Source of the DNA: Thiothrix litoralis
GTDB taxonomy: Bacteria > Pseudomonadota > Gammaproteobacteria > Thiotrichales > Thiotrichaceae
Length of the DNA: 64,000 nucleotides
Direction of reading: 5' to 3'
Assembly: GCF_017901135.1 (NCBI RefSeq)
Contig: NZ_CP072801.1
Coordinates: forward strand, 620,001 to 684,000
Below, in pieces: positions 11,084 to 19,856 of this stretch. The notes below the pieces were generated by a model that saw only the letters and a program-made list of their open reading frames with translations, had not been told where the DNA came from and did not search any database. The stretch's first letter is position 1. Each line of letters opens with the position of its first letter. The translations under genes were made by a program, and so were the position numbers.

Positions 11084-11670
11084 TCAAGTAAGTTGATACC
11101 TGCCTGTTTGAGCATTTCGCTCAGACGAATCAGCGGCAGCCCCATCAATGCGCTGGGGTCGTCGCCGTGCATCCGCTTGAATAAGGTAATCCCCAAGCTT
11201 TCCGAGCGGAAACTGCCTGCACAGTTATACGGCTGATCTTTTCGTAAGTAAGCGTCAATTTCAGCACCCGTCAATTCGCGAAAATCCACTGAAAACGGCA
11301 CGACATCCAGTTGGTAACTGCCATCACGGCTGTCATACAGGCACAAGCCGGTGAGGAATGCGACCGTTTCCCCCGAAGAATTCTGTAATTGTTTGACGGC
11401 ATTTTCATGGCTGCCGGGCTTGCCGATGATTTGCTCGTGCAAGACCGCGCATTGGTCAGAGCCAATGATCAGGGCATCAGGGTGTTGCGCGGCTACCGCT
11501 TGGGCTTTTTGCAAGGAAAGGCGCAATACCATGTCGCGGGCGCTTTCGCCTGGCAGCCGGGTTTCATCAATATCCGGGGCGGCAGTCTCGAAGGGGGTAT
11601 GCAGGCGCTGCATTAATTCGCGCCGGTAAGGGGAAGTGGAGCCAAGGACTAATGTTCGCGTTATCGTCAT
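11041..11670 (-). CDS. Maf-family nucleoside triphosphate pyrophosphatase (YceF type)
   Basis: 209 residues from ATG at 11670. An upstream ATG at 11718 adds 16 non-conserved residues. Maf proteins hydrolyse non-canonical or modified NTPs; the YceF subgroup prefers 7-methyl-GTP. STSPYRR at 11-17, PDIDETR at 32-38 and GSDQ near 70 are the family signatures; the STSP[WY]RR form favours YceF over YhdE. The final residues (TPPQPSPYQGRE) are encoded by the palindromic repeat and are not part of the family fold. In E. coli, yceF also sits next to yceD-rpmF-plsX, as here, but here it is divergent from them. Confidence 0.93.
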   Translation of the reverse strand: MTITRTLVLGSTSPYRRELMQRLHTPFETAAPDIDETRLPGESARDMVLRLSLQKAQAVAAQHPDALIIGSDQCAVLHEQIIGKPGSHENAVKQLQNSSGETVAFLTGLCLYDSRDGSYQLDVVPFSVDFRELTGAEIDAYLRKDQPYNCAGSFRSESLGITLFKRMHGDDPSALMGLPLIRLSEMLKQAGINLLEETPPQPSPYQGRE

Positions 11671-11706
11671 CGTTGAAGAGTATCCCAATAAAAAAACAGA
11701 AATTTC

Positions 11707-11736
11707 TTTACACATCATAGGCTGGATTCATATAAT
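11707..11736 (+). promoter_or_regulatory. promoter for yceD-rpmF
   Basis: TTTACA (11707-11712) and a perfect TATAAT (11731-11736) are separated by 18 bases. The -10 box ends only 9 bases before the yceD ATG at 11746. Transcription would therefore begin at or within a few bases of the start codon, giving a leaderless or nearly leaderless mRNA. Confidence 0.6.
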
Positions 11737-11745
11737 CCCGCGCTT

Positions 11746-12294
11746 ATGTTGAATAGACTACCCGTAGACGTTAATCCTTTTAAACTGGTTGAGCAAGAAA
11801 GATGCTTAGCCGGTGTTATGCCGTTGCAAAAATTGCCGCGTTTGGCAGAGATTGCCTTGGCTGGCACAGAAGATGTCGAGGTGACATTGGACTTTACCCG
11901 CAGTGTTGGGAAACGTCCCATGATCAAGGGTCATATCCGTGGTAATATCGTGTTGGAATGCCAACGCTGTATGCAGCCGGTAACCATTGCCCTTGATGCA
12001 CCCCTACAAGTAGCACTGACAACGTTTGAGTCGGATGAACGTCCCGAACAGGAAGGCTTAGAAGCTTGGCTGATCGAGGATGAACGGCTGTTTATACAGG
12101 ATTTCGTTGAAGATGAAATTCTTCTGGCCTTGCCCTTAGTGGCAAAGCACGAGCAGTGTGAACCGTTACGCAAGCTGATTGAAGCTTTGCCGTCGGATGA
12201 GCCTGTCACAGAAAGTGAGCAAGTGGATGATGTTGCGGCAAGTGCCAAAAAAAATCCCTTTGCAGTTTTAAAAGATTGGAAAAAAACGGAGTAA
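11746..12294 (+). CDS. yceD: YceD/DUF177 family protein, 23S rRNA accumulation protein
   Basis: 182 residues. DUF177 proteins are needed for normal 23S rRNA accumulation and are almost always encoded just upstream of rpmF. The paired cysteines in ECQRC (about residues 75-79) are the family hallmark. The N-terminus (LPVDVNPFKLVEQ) aligns with E. coli YceD from its first residues, which supports the ATG at 11746 although no ribosome-binding site precedes it. It is separated from rpmF by 6 bases. Confidence 0.93.
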   Translation: MLNRLPVDVNPFKLVEQERCLAGVMPLQKLPRLAEIALAGTEDVEVTLDFTRSVGKRPMIKGHIRGNIVLECQRCMQPVTIALDAPLQVALTTFESDERPEQEGLEAWLIEDERLFIQDFVEDEILLALPLVAKHEQCEPLRKLIEALPSDEPVTESEQVDDVAASAKKNPFAVLKDWKKTE

Positions 12295-12300
12295 CAGACG

Positions 12301-12495
12301 ATGGCAGTCGGTCAAGCTCGAATGACTCGTTCAAAACGCGGTATGCGTCGCTCACACGATGCGCTGAAGAACCCTACCTTGTCAGTTGATGCAACGTCTG
12401 GTGAAACTCACCTGCGTCACCACATGACTAAAGACGGTTTCTACCGTGGTCGTCAGATCATCAAAGCAGCGGTTGAAGTGGACGACGAAGCCTAA
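12301..12495 (+). CDS. rpmF: 50S ribosomal protein L32
   Basis: 64 residues, slightly longer than the E. coli protein. The diagnostic core [14 protein letters not shown] is present. It has no zinc-binding cysteine pairs, so it is the C- (zinc-independent) form. A GGAGT ribosome-binding site overlaps the end of yceD. A strong terminator follows. Confidence 0.98.
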   Translation: MAVGQARMTRSKRGMRRSHDALKNPTLSVDATSGETHLRHHMTKDGFYRGRQIIKAAVEVDDEA

Positions 12496-12520
12496 GTGGT
12501 CAGTTGTAGAAATCGTACAA

Positions 12521-12549
12521 AATCGCGGGCTTGACCCGCGATTTTTTTT
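12521..12549 (+). terminator. Rho-independent terminator between rpmF and plsX
   Basis: Perfect 9-bp stem (AATCGCGGG with CCCGCGATT), a 5-base loop and a run of eight T counting the stem end. The plsX ribosome-binding site starts immediately after it, so plsX and fabH must rely on read-through or on a promoter within rpmF. Confidence 0.9.
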
Positions 12550-12565
12550 CAGGAGAGGGGATAGC

Positions 12566-13594
12566 ATGGCTGAACGGTATCGCATCGCGCTGGATGCGAT
12601 GGGCGGAGATCATGGGTTATCGGTGGTGGTTCCTGCCGCATTGGAAGCCTTGAAACAATACAATGACATTGCGCTGATCCTGGTGGGTGATGAAACCCAG
12701 GTCAAGGCAGCCCTGAGTCAGCATAACGTAACGCCTACGGATCATTTAACCATCCACCACGCTTCCCAAGTGGTGCTGATGGATGAAGCACCCGCCATTG
12801 CCCTGAAAAATAAAAAAGATTCCTCGATGCGCGTTGCCATTAATTTGGTAAAAACCGGTGAAGCGGGTGCTGCGGTCAGTGCAGGCAATACCGGTGCACT
12901 CATGGCAACCGGCCGTTTTGTCTTGAAAACCTTGCCCGGTATTGATCGCCCGGCGATTTGCAGCATCCTGCCGTCGATGAAAGGCCACACCCACATGTTG
13001 GATTTAGGGGCGAATGTCGACTCGGAAGCAGAGCACCTCTACCAATTTGCCTTGATGGGTTCAGAACTGACCAAAGCCATCGACAACAACCCTAACCCCC
13101 GAGTTGGCTTGCTTAATATCGGGCAAGAAGCCATCAAAGGTAACGAGCAAGTCAAAGCCGCTAATGCCTTGTTGCAAGGTAGCCCGTTGAATTACATCGG
13201 CTATGTGGAAGGGGATGACATCTACCACGGTAATGTCGATGTGGTGGTGTGTGATGGTTTTGTCGGTAATGTTGCCCTCAAAACCAGCGAAGGTTTGGCA
13301 AAAATGATTTCTGCTCATCTTAAGCAAGGCTTTAAAGCCAACCTGTTCACCAAATTGGCGGGGCTCATTTCGATGCCCGTGCTCAAATCATTTCGCAGCA
13401 AATTTGATCCCAGAGGTTATAATGGGGCAAGCTTGTTGGGATTGCAGGGTATCGTGGTCAAAAGTCATGGCGGTGCTGATAGTGTGGCCTTTGCCAACGC
13501 CATTGGCATTGCCCGCACCGAAATTATCGAAAAAGTCCCGCAGCGTATTCACAAGCAGTTAGAACAGTTGCTCGCACAGAGGCAGAAAGCATGA
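12566..13594 (+). CDS. plsX: phosphate acyltransferase PlsX
   Basis: 342 residues from the ATG at 12566, preceded by AGGAGAGGGG. It makes acyl-phosphate from acyl-ACP for phospholipid synthesis at the membrane. The N-terminal signature [11 protein letters not shown] is present, with the middle [14 protein letters not shown] and the C-terminal [13 protein letters not shown]. An in-frame ATG at 12446 would read back through the terminator and rpmF and is rejected. It overlaps fabH by 4 bases. Confidence 0.96.
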   Translation: MAERYRIALDAMGGDHGLSVVVPAALEALKQYNDIALILVGDETQVKAALSQHNVTPTDHLTIHHASQVVLMDEAPAIALKNKKDSSMRVAINLVKTGEAGAAVSAGNTGALMATGRFVLKTLPGIDRPAICSILPSMKGHTHMLDLGANVDSEAEHLYQFALMGSELTKAIDNNPNPRVGLLNIGQEAIKGNEQVKAANALLQGSPLNYIGYVEGDDIYHGNVDVVVCDGFVGNVALKTSEGLAKMISAHLKQGFKANLFTKLAGLISMPVLKSFRSKFDPRGYNGASLLGLQGIVVKSHGGADSVAFANAIGIARTEIIEKVPQRIHKQLEQLLAQRQKA

Positions 13595-14559
13595 TGTATT
13601 CGCGTATTACGGGTACTGGCAGTTACTTGCCGGAAAAAATCCTGACCAATAAAGACCTCGAAAAAATGGTCGACACCACGGATGAGTGGATTTTTGAACG
13701 TACTGGTATCCGTGAACGTCACGTTGTCGAGATGGAAAGCGCCTCCGATATGGCAGAACATGCTGCCCGTCGTGCCTTGGAAATGGCGGGTAAAAATCCT
13801 GAAGATGTTGACCTGATTATTGTCGGCACATCCACCCCCGACTTAGTGTTTCCGAGTACCGCTTGTTTGCTGCAACGCAAGCTCGGCATTCGCAACGGGG
13901 CGGCGGCGTTTGATGTCAATGCAGCCTGTGCTGGCTTTGTCTTTGCCTTGAGTATTGCTGACAAGTTTGTGCGCACTGGCACGAGCAAATGCGCTCTGGT
14001 AGTGGGTGCAGAAGCCATGTCGAAGATCATGAACTGGGAAGATCGCGGGACGTGCATTTTGTTTGGCGATGGCGCAGGTGCTATCGTTATCGAGGCGAGT
14101 GAGGAACCGGGCATTCTGTCCACGCACGTTCACGCCGATGGCGCTTACGACCAATTATTGAATGTGAATGGTGGCATTTCGCGGGATTTAGACGTACTGC
14201 AACGCGATGGCCCGCAATTGCAAATGCGCGGCAACGAAGTATTTAAAGTAGCCGTCAATACCTTAGGGCGCATTGTGGATGAAACCCTTGAAGCTAACGG
14301 CATGACCAAAGCCGATGTGGACTGGTTAGTACCACATCAAGCCAATATCCGCATTATTCAAGCCACCGCCAAAAAACTGGATATGCCGATGGATCACGTG
14401 GTAGTGACGGTCGAGTCACACGGCAATACTTCATCTGCTTCCGTGCCACTGGCTTTGGACACTGCCGTGCGTGACGGACGCATTAAACGCGGTGAAATCG
14501 TCTTGCTGGAAGCTTTCGGCGGCGGCTTTACCTGGGGTTCTGCCTTAGTGAAGTTCTAA
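13591..14559 (+). CDS. fabH: 3-oxoacyl-ACP synthase III
   Basis: 322 residues. Starts fatty acid synthesis by condensing acetyl-CoA with malonyl-ACP. The catalytic triad is complete: Cys113 in [11 protein letters not shown], His in VPHQANIRI and Asn in [11 protein letters not shown]. Two consecutive ATG codons are possible starts (13591 and 13594); the first overlaps the plsX stop. The stop overlaps the start of the next gene by one base (TAATG). Confidence 0.96.
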   Translation: MMYSRITGTGSYLPEKILTNKDLEKMVDTTDEWIFERTGIRERHVVEMESASDMAEHAARRALEMAGKNPEDVDLIIVGTSTPDLVFPSTACLLQRKLGIRNGAAAFDVNAACAGFVFALSIADKFVRTGTSKCALVVGAEAMSKIMNWEDRGTCILFGDGAGAIVIEASEEPGILSTHVHADGAYDQLLNVNGGISRDLDVLQRDGPQLQMRGNEVFKVAVNTLGRIVDETLEANGMTKADVDWLVPHQANIRIIQATAKKLDMPMDHVVVTVESHGNTSSASVPLALDTAVRDGRIKRGEIVLLEAFGGGFTWGSALVKF

Positions 14560-15044
14560 TGGCAACTGAAATCGAACGTAAATTTTTATTGGTGTCGGAT
14601 GCATGGCGGGCTTTGATCAGCCGTTCAGAAACTTTCCGGCAAGGCTATTTGAGCAGTAGCAAACACGCTTCAGTACGGGTACGCATTGCCGATGACACCG
14701 CAACGCTCAATATCAAGGGCATGACGCTTGGCGTACAGCGCCCTGAATACGAATACGCGATTCCGTTGGCTGATGCGACGGAATTACTGGATCAGCTATG
14801 CACCCGCCCGCTGATTGAAAAGACCCGCCATTTCGTCGAGTTTGGCGGCAAACTGTGGGAAATCGATGAATTCCACGGTGACAACGCAGGCTTAATTGTC
14901 GCGGAAGTCGAACTCGATGCGCCGGACGACGTAATTCCCATGCCCACTTGGGCAGGTAGGGAAGTTTCACATCTGGAACGCTATTACAACGTCCGTCTTA
15001 CCCAATATCCCTACAGCCAATGGTTGGCTGAGGAACGAGGTTAA
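14559..15044 (+). CDS. CYTH domain protein (triphosphate tunnel metalloenzyme)
   Basis: 161 residues. The N-terminal EIERKFL motif (residues 4-10; the ExExK signature) defines the CYTH fold, an eight-stranded tunnel that binds triphosphates and metal. Alternating basic and acidic strands (VRVRIADDTATLNIKG, YEYAIPL, EIDEFHG, AEVELD) fit short bacterial tripolyphosphatase-type members rather than class IV adenylate cyclases. The substrate cannot be decided from the sequence. It is translationally coupled to fabH. Confidence 0.88.
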   Translation: MATEIERKFLLVSDAWRALISRSETFRQGYLSSSKHASVRVRIADDTATLNIKGMTLGVQRPEYEYAIPLADATELLDQLCTRPLIEKTRHFVEFGGKLWEIDEFHGDNAGLIVAEVELDAPDDVIPMPTWAGREVSHLERYYNVRLTQYPYSQWLAEERG

Positions 15045-15051
15045 TTAAACA

Positions 15052-16398
15052 ATGCTATTTTCTGAACTCGGCTTGTCCGAGCCGCTGTTGCGTGCCATCA
15101 GCGAACAGGGTTATGACACCCCAACTCCCATTCAAGCACAAGGTATCCCTGCCGTCCTTTCTGGTCGTGACATCATGGCTGCTGCGCAAACGGGCACAGG
15201 CAAAACTGCTGGTTTCACCTTACCGATGCTGCACTTGCTTTCGGCTAACGGCAACCAGCCTAAATCCAATCATATTCGCGCCCTCGTGCTTACCCCAACC
15301 CGCGAACTCGCGGCACAGGTTGGCGAAAGCGTGCGTGACTACGGCAAGCATCTGCCGATCAGCTCTACCGTGGTGTTTGGTGGCGTGAGTGCCAACCCGC
15401 AAATGATGGCCTTGCGCCGTGGGTTGGATGTACTGGTGGCAACACCGGGGCGTTTGCTGGACTTGTACGACCAGAATGCCGTGAGGTTTTCCCAAGTGGA
15501 AATGCTGGTGCTGGACGAAGCTGACCGCATGTTGGACATGGGCTTCATCCGCGACATCCGCAAGATTCTGGCGTTGCTGCCGAAGCGTCGTCAAACCCTG
15601 ATGTTCTCTGCCACGTTTTCCGATGACATCGTTGCACTGACCAAGGGCTTGTTGAATAACCCGGTACAAATCTCGGTTAGCCCGCGCAATGCAGCAGCCA
15701 AGACGGTTACACAGTCGGTTTACCTGATTGATAAAGCCCGTAAAACGTCCTTATTGAGTCATTTGATTCGTGAGAATCAGTGGGAACAAGTGCTGGTCTT
15801 CTCGCGTACCAAGCACGGCGCGAACCGTTTGGCTGAAAAGCTTGAGCGTGATGGTGTTACCGCCGCCGCTATCCACGGCAACAAAAGCCAAGGGGCGCGA
15901 ACCAAAGCACTGGCCGATTTCAAGCAAGGCAATATCCGTGTATTGGTGGCAACCGACATCGCTGCACGTGGTCTGGACATTGAACAGTTGCCGCACGTTA
16001 TCAATTTCGAGCTGCCGAATGTCTCGGAAGATTACGTACACCGCATCGGGCGTACCGGGCGTGCAGGCGCAACGGGTGAAGCGATTTCACTGGTGGAGCC
16101 GGAAGAATACGGTTTCCTGAAAGGCATCGAAAAACTCATCAAGCAGCAATTGCCGCGTGAAACATTGCCAACCATCAGTGTTGCACCGACCCGTCAATTG
16201 ACCGCCGCCGAGATTGCCAAGGATGCGGAAGCTGATCGCCCGCGCCCTGCCCAGCATCGTCCTGCGAATCGCCGTAGCAGCTCGCAGAAGAGTGATGTCC
16301 GCAAAGCGGCTGGTTTACCGCCGGTGAAAAAAGCCGAAGGTGCTGCCAGCAAGCCGCGTCGCCGTCGCCCTAATAAGCCGAAAGCAGGCGTCGCGTAA
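15052..16398 (+). CDS. rhlE: DEAD-box ATP-dependent RNA helicase, RhlE type
   Basis: 448 residues. Walker A AQTGTGKT at 45-52, PTRELAAQV, the DEAD box near 153-157, SAT near 185, and HRIGRTGR near 330-337 are all intact. The Q motif (GYDTPTPIQ) sits at 20-28. The C-terminal 70 residues are basic and of low complexity ([22 protein letters not shown]), as in RhlE and not in DbpA or SrmB. Likely roles are ribosome assembly or mRNA decay. It is 7 bases downstream of the CYTH gene. Confidence 0.92.
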   Translation: MLFSELGLSEPLLRAISEQGYDTPTPIQAQGIPAVLSGRDIMAAAQTGTGKTAGFTLPMLHLLSANGNQPKSNHIRALVLTPTRELAAQVGESVRDYGKHLPISSTVVFGGVSANPQMMALRRGLDVLVATPGRLLDLYDQNAVRFSQVEMLVLDEADRMLDMGFIRDIRKILALLPKRRQTLMFSATFSDDIVALTKGLLNNPVQISVSPRNAAAKTVTQSVYLIDKARKTSLLSHLIRENQWEQVLVFSRTKHGANRLAEKLERDGVTAAAIHGNKSQGARTKALADFKQGNIRVLVATDIAARGLDIEQLPHVINFELPNVSEDYVHRIGRTGRAGATGEAISLVEPEEYGFLKGIEKLIKQQLPRETLPTISVAPTRQLTAAEIAKDAEADRPRPAQHRPANRRSSSQKSDVRKAAGLPPVKKAEGAASKPRRRRPNKPKAGVA

Positions 16399-16419
16399 GC
16401 TGGTTCCAGCCAGATGTAG

Positions 16420-16446
16420 AGGGCAACCTTAGCGTTGCCCTTGTTG
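16420..16446 (+). terminator. probable terminator of the helicase gene
   Basis: Perfect 8-bp stem (AGGGCAAC at 16420-16427 with GTTGCCCT at 16434-16441), a 6-base loop, then TGTTGT. The T-run is interrupted. The hairpin overlaps the last codons of the convergent VWA gene. Confidence 0.55.
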
Positions 16447-17595
16447 TGTCACAATCCCTTCCTTCGCTGCCCATACCCCTAAATCCTGCTTGCCCAGCGC
16501 ATTGGCCATCAGTGCCGGGAACTGGTCAGGCGTGCAGGCAAAGGTCGGAATCCCCAACGCCGCAAATTTCGCCGCCATATCATGATCGTAGAACGGTGCA
16601 CCTTCGTCACTCAATGCCAGCAGGGAAATCACCTGTACGCCAGACGCCACCAGTGTTGCCACCCGTTTGAGCATTTCCTTGGCATTCCCGCCTTCGTACA
16701 AGTCGCTGATCAGGATGAATACGGTATCGTCCGGGCGTGAAATCAAGCTCTGACAGTAACCCACCGCACGGTTGATGTCGGTGCCGCCGCCGAGTTGCAA
16801 GCCGAACAGCAAATCCACCGGATCATCATGCAATTCATCGGTCAAATCGACGATAGCCGTATCGAATACCACCATTTTGGTACTCAGGGCGGGCATGGAT
16901 GCCATTACCGCTGCGAAAATACTCGAATACACCACCGACGGAGCCATCGAACCGCTTTGGTCGATACACAACACCACTTCCTTGAGGGCTGAACGCTTGC
17001 GCCCGTAGCCGATCAGCTTGTCCGGTACGATGGTGTTGTATTCCGGCAGGTAGTTTTTGATATTGGCGCGGATGGTGCGGTTCCAGTCGATTTCCTGCAA
17101 ACGTGGGCGGCGGTTACGCACGGCACGGTTGAGTGCGCCCTTGACGGCTTGCTGCATCGGCTGTTGCAGACGGCTTAACAATTCCTCTACCACTTTGGCG
17201 ACGACTTGGCGGGCGGTGTCCTTGGTTTTGCCGGGGATCACGTTTTTGAGTGAAATCAGGGTGGCGACCAGATGGATGTCGGCTTCAACTGCCTGCAAGA
17301 CTTCCGGCTCCAGCAGTAATTGGCGCAAGCCAAGGCGTTCGATGGCATCCTGCTGGATGACGCGCACCACGGTAGCGGGGAAATACTGGCGGATGTCGCC
17401 CAGCCAGCGGGTGACGTTGGGGGCGGAAGCACCCAAACTGCCACGGCGTCCGCCCGTGTTTGCACCATCACCGTAGACGGCGGCGAGGCACTGATCCATG
17501 CCTTGCTCCATACTGCTGAGGGTGCAGCCGATGCCGTCGGCTTCGCCACCACCGAGAATCAAGCGCCAGCGTTTTTGGCGGGTTTCAGCTTGCAT
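16429..17595 (-). CDS. VWA domain protein of the SWIM/MoxR/DUF5682 operon
   Basis: 388 residues. The C-terminal von Willebrand A domain carries the MIDAS motif D-x-S-G-S at residues 212-216 (CIDQSGSM), a conserved Thr in GGGTDINRA, and an Asp in LISDLYEGG, so metal-dependent ligand binding should be intact. The N-terminal half is helical with a basic stretch (NRRPRLQEIDWNRTIR), similar to CoxE-type VWA proteins. It is the last gene of a five-gene leftward operon and overlaps the DUF5682 gene by 11 bases. VWA proteins next to MoxR ATPases generally act as substrate adaptors; the substrate here is unknown. Confidence 0.9.
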   Translation of the reverse strand: MQAETRQKRWRLILGGGEADGIGCTLSSMEQGMDQCLAAVYGDGANTGGRRGSLGASAPNVTRWLGDIRQYFPATVVRVIQQDAIERLGLRQLLLEPEVLQAVEADIHLVATLISLKNVIPGKTKDTARQVVAKVVEELLSRLQQPMQQAVKGALNRAVRNRRPRLQEIDWNRTIRANIKNYLPEYNTIVPDKLIGYGRKRSALKEVVLCIDQSGSMAPSVVYSSIFAAVMASMPALSTKMVVFDTAIVDLTDELHDDPVDLLFGLQLGGGTDINRAVGYCQSLISRPDDTVFILISDLYEGGNAKEMLKRVATLVASGVQVISLLALSDEGAPFYDHDMAAKFAALGIPTFACTPDQFPALMANALGKQDLGVWAAKEGIVTQQGQR

Positions 17596-19846
17596 GTACT
17601 ACCTCCAGTCCCAGAATCATCGCGACCAATGGCAAGGCTGCCTCGGCGCGGCTTGCATCCATGTCATTGGTTGCGCTTGTGACAGGCAAGGCCGCTTGCC
17701 CTTGTTTGACCCGTTCGCCCATTTGCCGACGTTCCGGTGCGGTAAAGGTGGCAAAGGTACGGCGTAATACCGGCAGCAATTGCTGGAAAGTCTCATCGCC
17801 CAACGTGCTGATCCAGTGGTCAATCAGGTTCCACAAGGTTTCGTCGTAGATGAGCAATTGCCCACTGTCACGCAGGAAGCCGTCGATCCAAGCGGCGGCT
17901 TGCGCGGGGTCATTGGCGGTCGACAGTGCCAACCCGAAACGGCGTGCGCTTTCATCTTCCGCCACCGCACCGGATTGCAGCAGCAGACGGCAACAACGCC
18001 CAGCCAGCAAGGTGTGCAAGCCGTGTTGGTCGAGCAGGGCTTGCAAGGTTTGTGTCCATTGCTGGCTGAAGCTGTCGTCATCCAGCAAGTTGACCGCTTC
18101 CTGCACCGATTGGATGTGTTTGAACATGGCTTCGGCAGCTTCTTCATTGAGCGCACTGCACGCATTGGGCAGGCCAATGCAGATGCGCGTCACCATGCCA
18201 GTGACAACGTGGCTGACCTGTTCGACCGAGGTTTTGCGTACATCGCCGTAACGTAACAGGCGAGCCAGCTCTGGCAAGGCTTGCATCAGGTGTACGATGT
18301 CGCTGCTGATTGCGGCTTCGGCTTGCAGGCGTTGCATCAGGACATCCACCGCGTTGGGCAGGTTGGCGTAGAGGGATTCATGCGCCATGCTGGCGAGCTG
18401 TTCCAGCGAATGCGTGTCTTGTGCCTGTTTGACCAGCTTGTGGGTGGCCGCTTCCGCAAGGGTATTGCCCCAGAACCCGGCTTCGATCAGGCGGATGGCG
18501 AATTCGGGTTGCCACAAGGTGCGCCAGCTTTCCTTGAAGGTACCTTTGCCGTTGGCACGTTTGCCACCTTTACCCCAGTCGATGCCGAGAAGCTGGAGGC
18601 GACGTAGCAAGTAACTGCGTTCGAGATCGGTGGATTTACGCAGGTCGAGTAGCAAGTCGGCGTCACTGGCGGAAGGTTTGAGGCGCAGGCGTTTTTGTTC
18701 CTGTGTCAAATCCTGTTGCAGCGGGGTTTGCGGGGTTTCATCGGGTACGCTACCCAAGGCTTCGCCGACCAGTAACTTGCGGTGCAGCAGTTGCATGGGG
18801 GTAGCATCGCCGAAGAGCATGACGCTTTGCACCGCTTCGTTCAGTTCTGCCAGACCGGGGCGCGGGCGGTTGCGCATCGCGGCGAGGGTTTCCGCCAAAC
18901 GCACGGTTTCAATAATGTGGGCGGAAGAAATGTCGAGTCCTTGAGCGCGGAAAGTGTGCGCTACCCGCGTCAGCCAGCGGGTTTGTAGGGGCGAATGGCA
19001 TACGCCCGCTTCACTGCATTTCCAGAGATGCGCATACCAACCGGGGGCATCCACGCCCGCACCGTAGCCGCTGGCGGAACTGAGGCGTTCGTGCGTCCAC
19101 GGAACCCAAGTCGCCGTTGTTTTGAGTTTGGGTAAGCCTTTGAGCAAGGTGTCATCGGCTTTGGCAGCGGGTAAGGTTTGCAGTACGGGGGCGTGCCATG
19201 CGCCACACACCACGGCAATGGTCTGGAATCCGTCTTTGTTGGCCTGACGAATGGTTTTTCGCATGTGGGCTTCGCGCAGTTGTTCGCGCTCGTATTCGGC
19301 AGTGTCACGCGGGCAATCGGTATCGACTTCATTGCGCAGGGCAGTCATTGCTTCAAGAATGGCTTGGAACAGTTGGCTGGAATCCTGGCGTTCCTCGACC
19401 ATGTGTTCCCACCAACGCTCGCTGTCGGCGTAACCTGCCGCCTCTGCCAGCAAGGCCAGCGGGTCACGACGAATAACGGCGGAAGCGTTTGGCTCATCGG
19501 CGGATTCAACAGACTCGGCGGCTTTGTCGCGGGCGAAGCTGTTCCCCACGGGCAAATCCATAAAGCGCACGGGAATCTGCTGTGCCAATGCGTAGCGGAT
19601 TGCCTGCCATTCCGGGGAATAGTCGGCGAAAGGGTAGTACACGGCGCGTTGCGGCTCATCCGGTGCGTACAGCAGCAGGGCAACCGGCGGCTGCATTTGC
19701 TCATGCGCCGCCAGCGGCAGAATGCTGTCGGCTTCGGGCGGGCCTTCGATCAGAATGCAGTCCGGCTGCAAGGCGCTTAATGCCTGCACAAGGCTGCGAG
19801 CGGAGCCGGGGCCGTGGTGGCGGATGCCGAAAACGTGATGTGGCAT
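17585..19846 (-). CDS. DUF5682 family protein
   Basis: 753 residues. The N-terminal 230 residues show a pattern like the TraB/ChaN/erythromycin-esterase superfamily: GIRHHGPGS at 7-15, ILIEGPPEAD at 31-40 with Glu34 and Glu38, MDLPVG at 96-101, and VVCGAWHAPVL with His218. These suggest a metal- or His/Glu-based hydrolase site; this is inference from motif spacing. The remaining 500 residues are rich in helices and leucine with no recognised catalytic motif. The start follows a GAGGT ribosome-binding site, 10 bases after the MoxR gene. It is the fourth gene of the operon. Family assignment is confident; the reaction is unknown. Confidence 0.85.
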   Translation of the reverse strand: MPHHVFGIRHHGPGSARSLVQALSALQPDCILIEGPPEADSILPLAAHEQMQPPVALLLYAPDEPQRAVYYPFADYSPEWQAIRYALAQQIPVRFMDLPVGNSFARDKAAESVESADEPNASAVIRRDPLALLAEAAGYADSERWWEHMVEERQDSSQLFQAILEAMTALRNEVDTDCPRDTAEYEREQLREAHMRKTIRQANKDGFQTIAVVCGAWHAPVLQTLPAAKADDTLLKGLPKLKTTATWVPWTHERLSSASGYGAGVDAPGWYAHLWKCSEAGVCHSPLQTRWLTRVAHTFRAQGLDISSAHIIETVRLAETLAAMRNRPRPGLAELNEAVQSVMLFGDATPMQLLHRKLLVGEALGSVPDETPQTPLQQDLTQEQKRLRLKPSASDADLLLDLRKSTDLERSYLLRRLQLLGIDWGKGGKRANGKGTFKESWRTLWQPEFAIRLIEAGFWGNTLAEAATHKLVKQAQDTHSLEQLASMAHESLYANLPNAVDVLMQRLQAEAAISSDIVHLMQALPELARLLRYGDVRKTSVEQVSHVVTGMVTRICIGLPNACSALNEEAAEAMFKHIQSVQEAVNLLDDDSFSQQWTQTLQALLDQHGLHTLLAGRCCRLLLQSGAVAEDESARRFGLALSTANDPAQAAAWIDGFLRDSGQLLIYDETLWNLIDHWISTLGDETFQQLLPVLRRTFATFTAPERRQMGERVKQGQAALPVTSATNDMDASRAEAALPLVAMILGLEVVHAS

Positions 19847-19856
19847 GGGTTTTACC

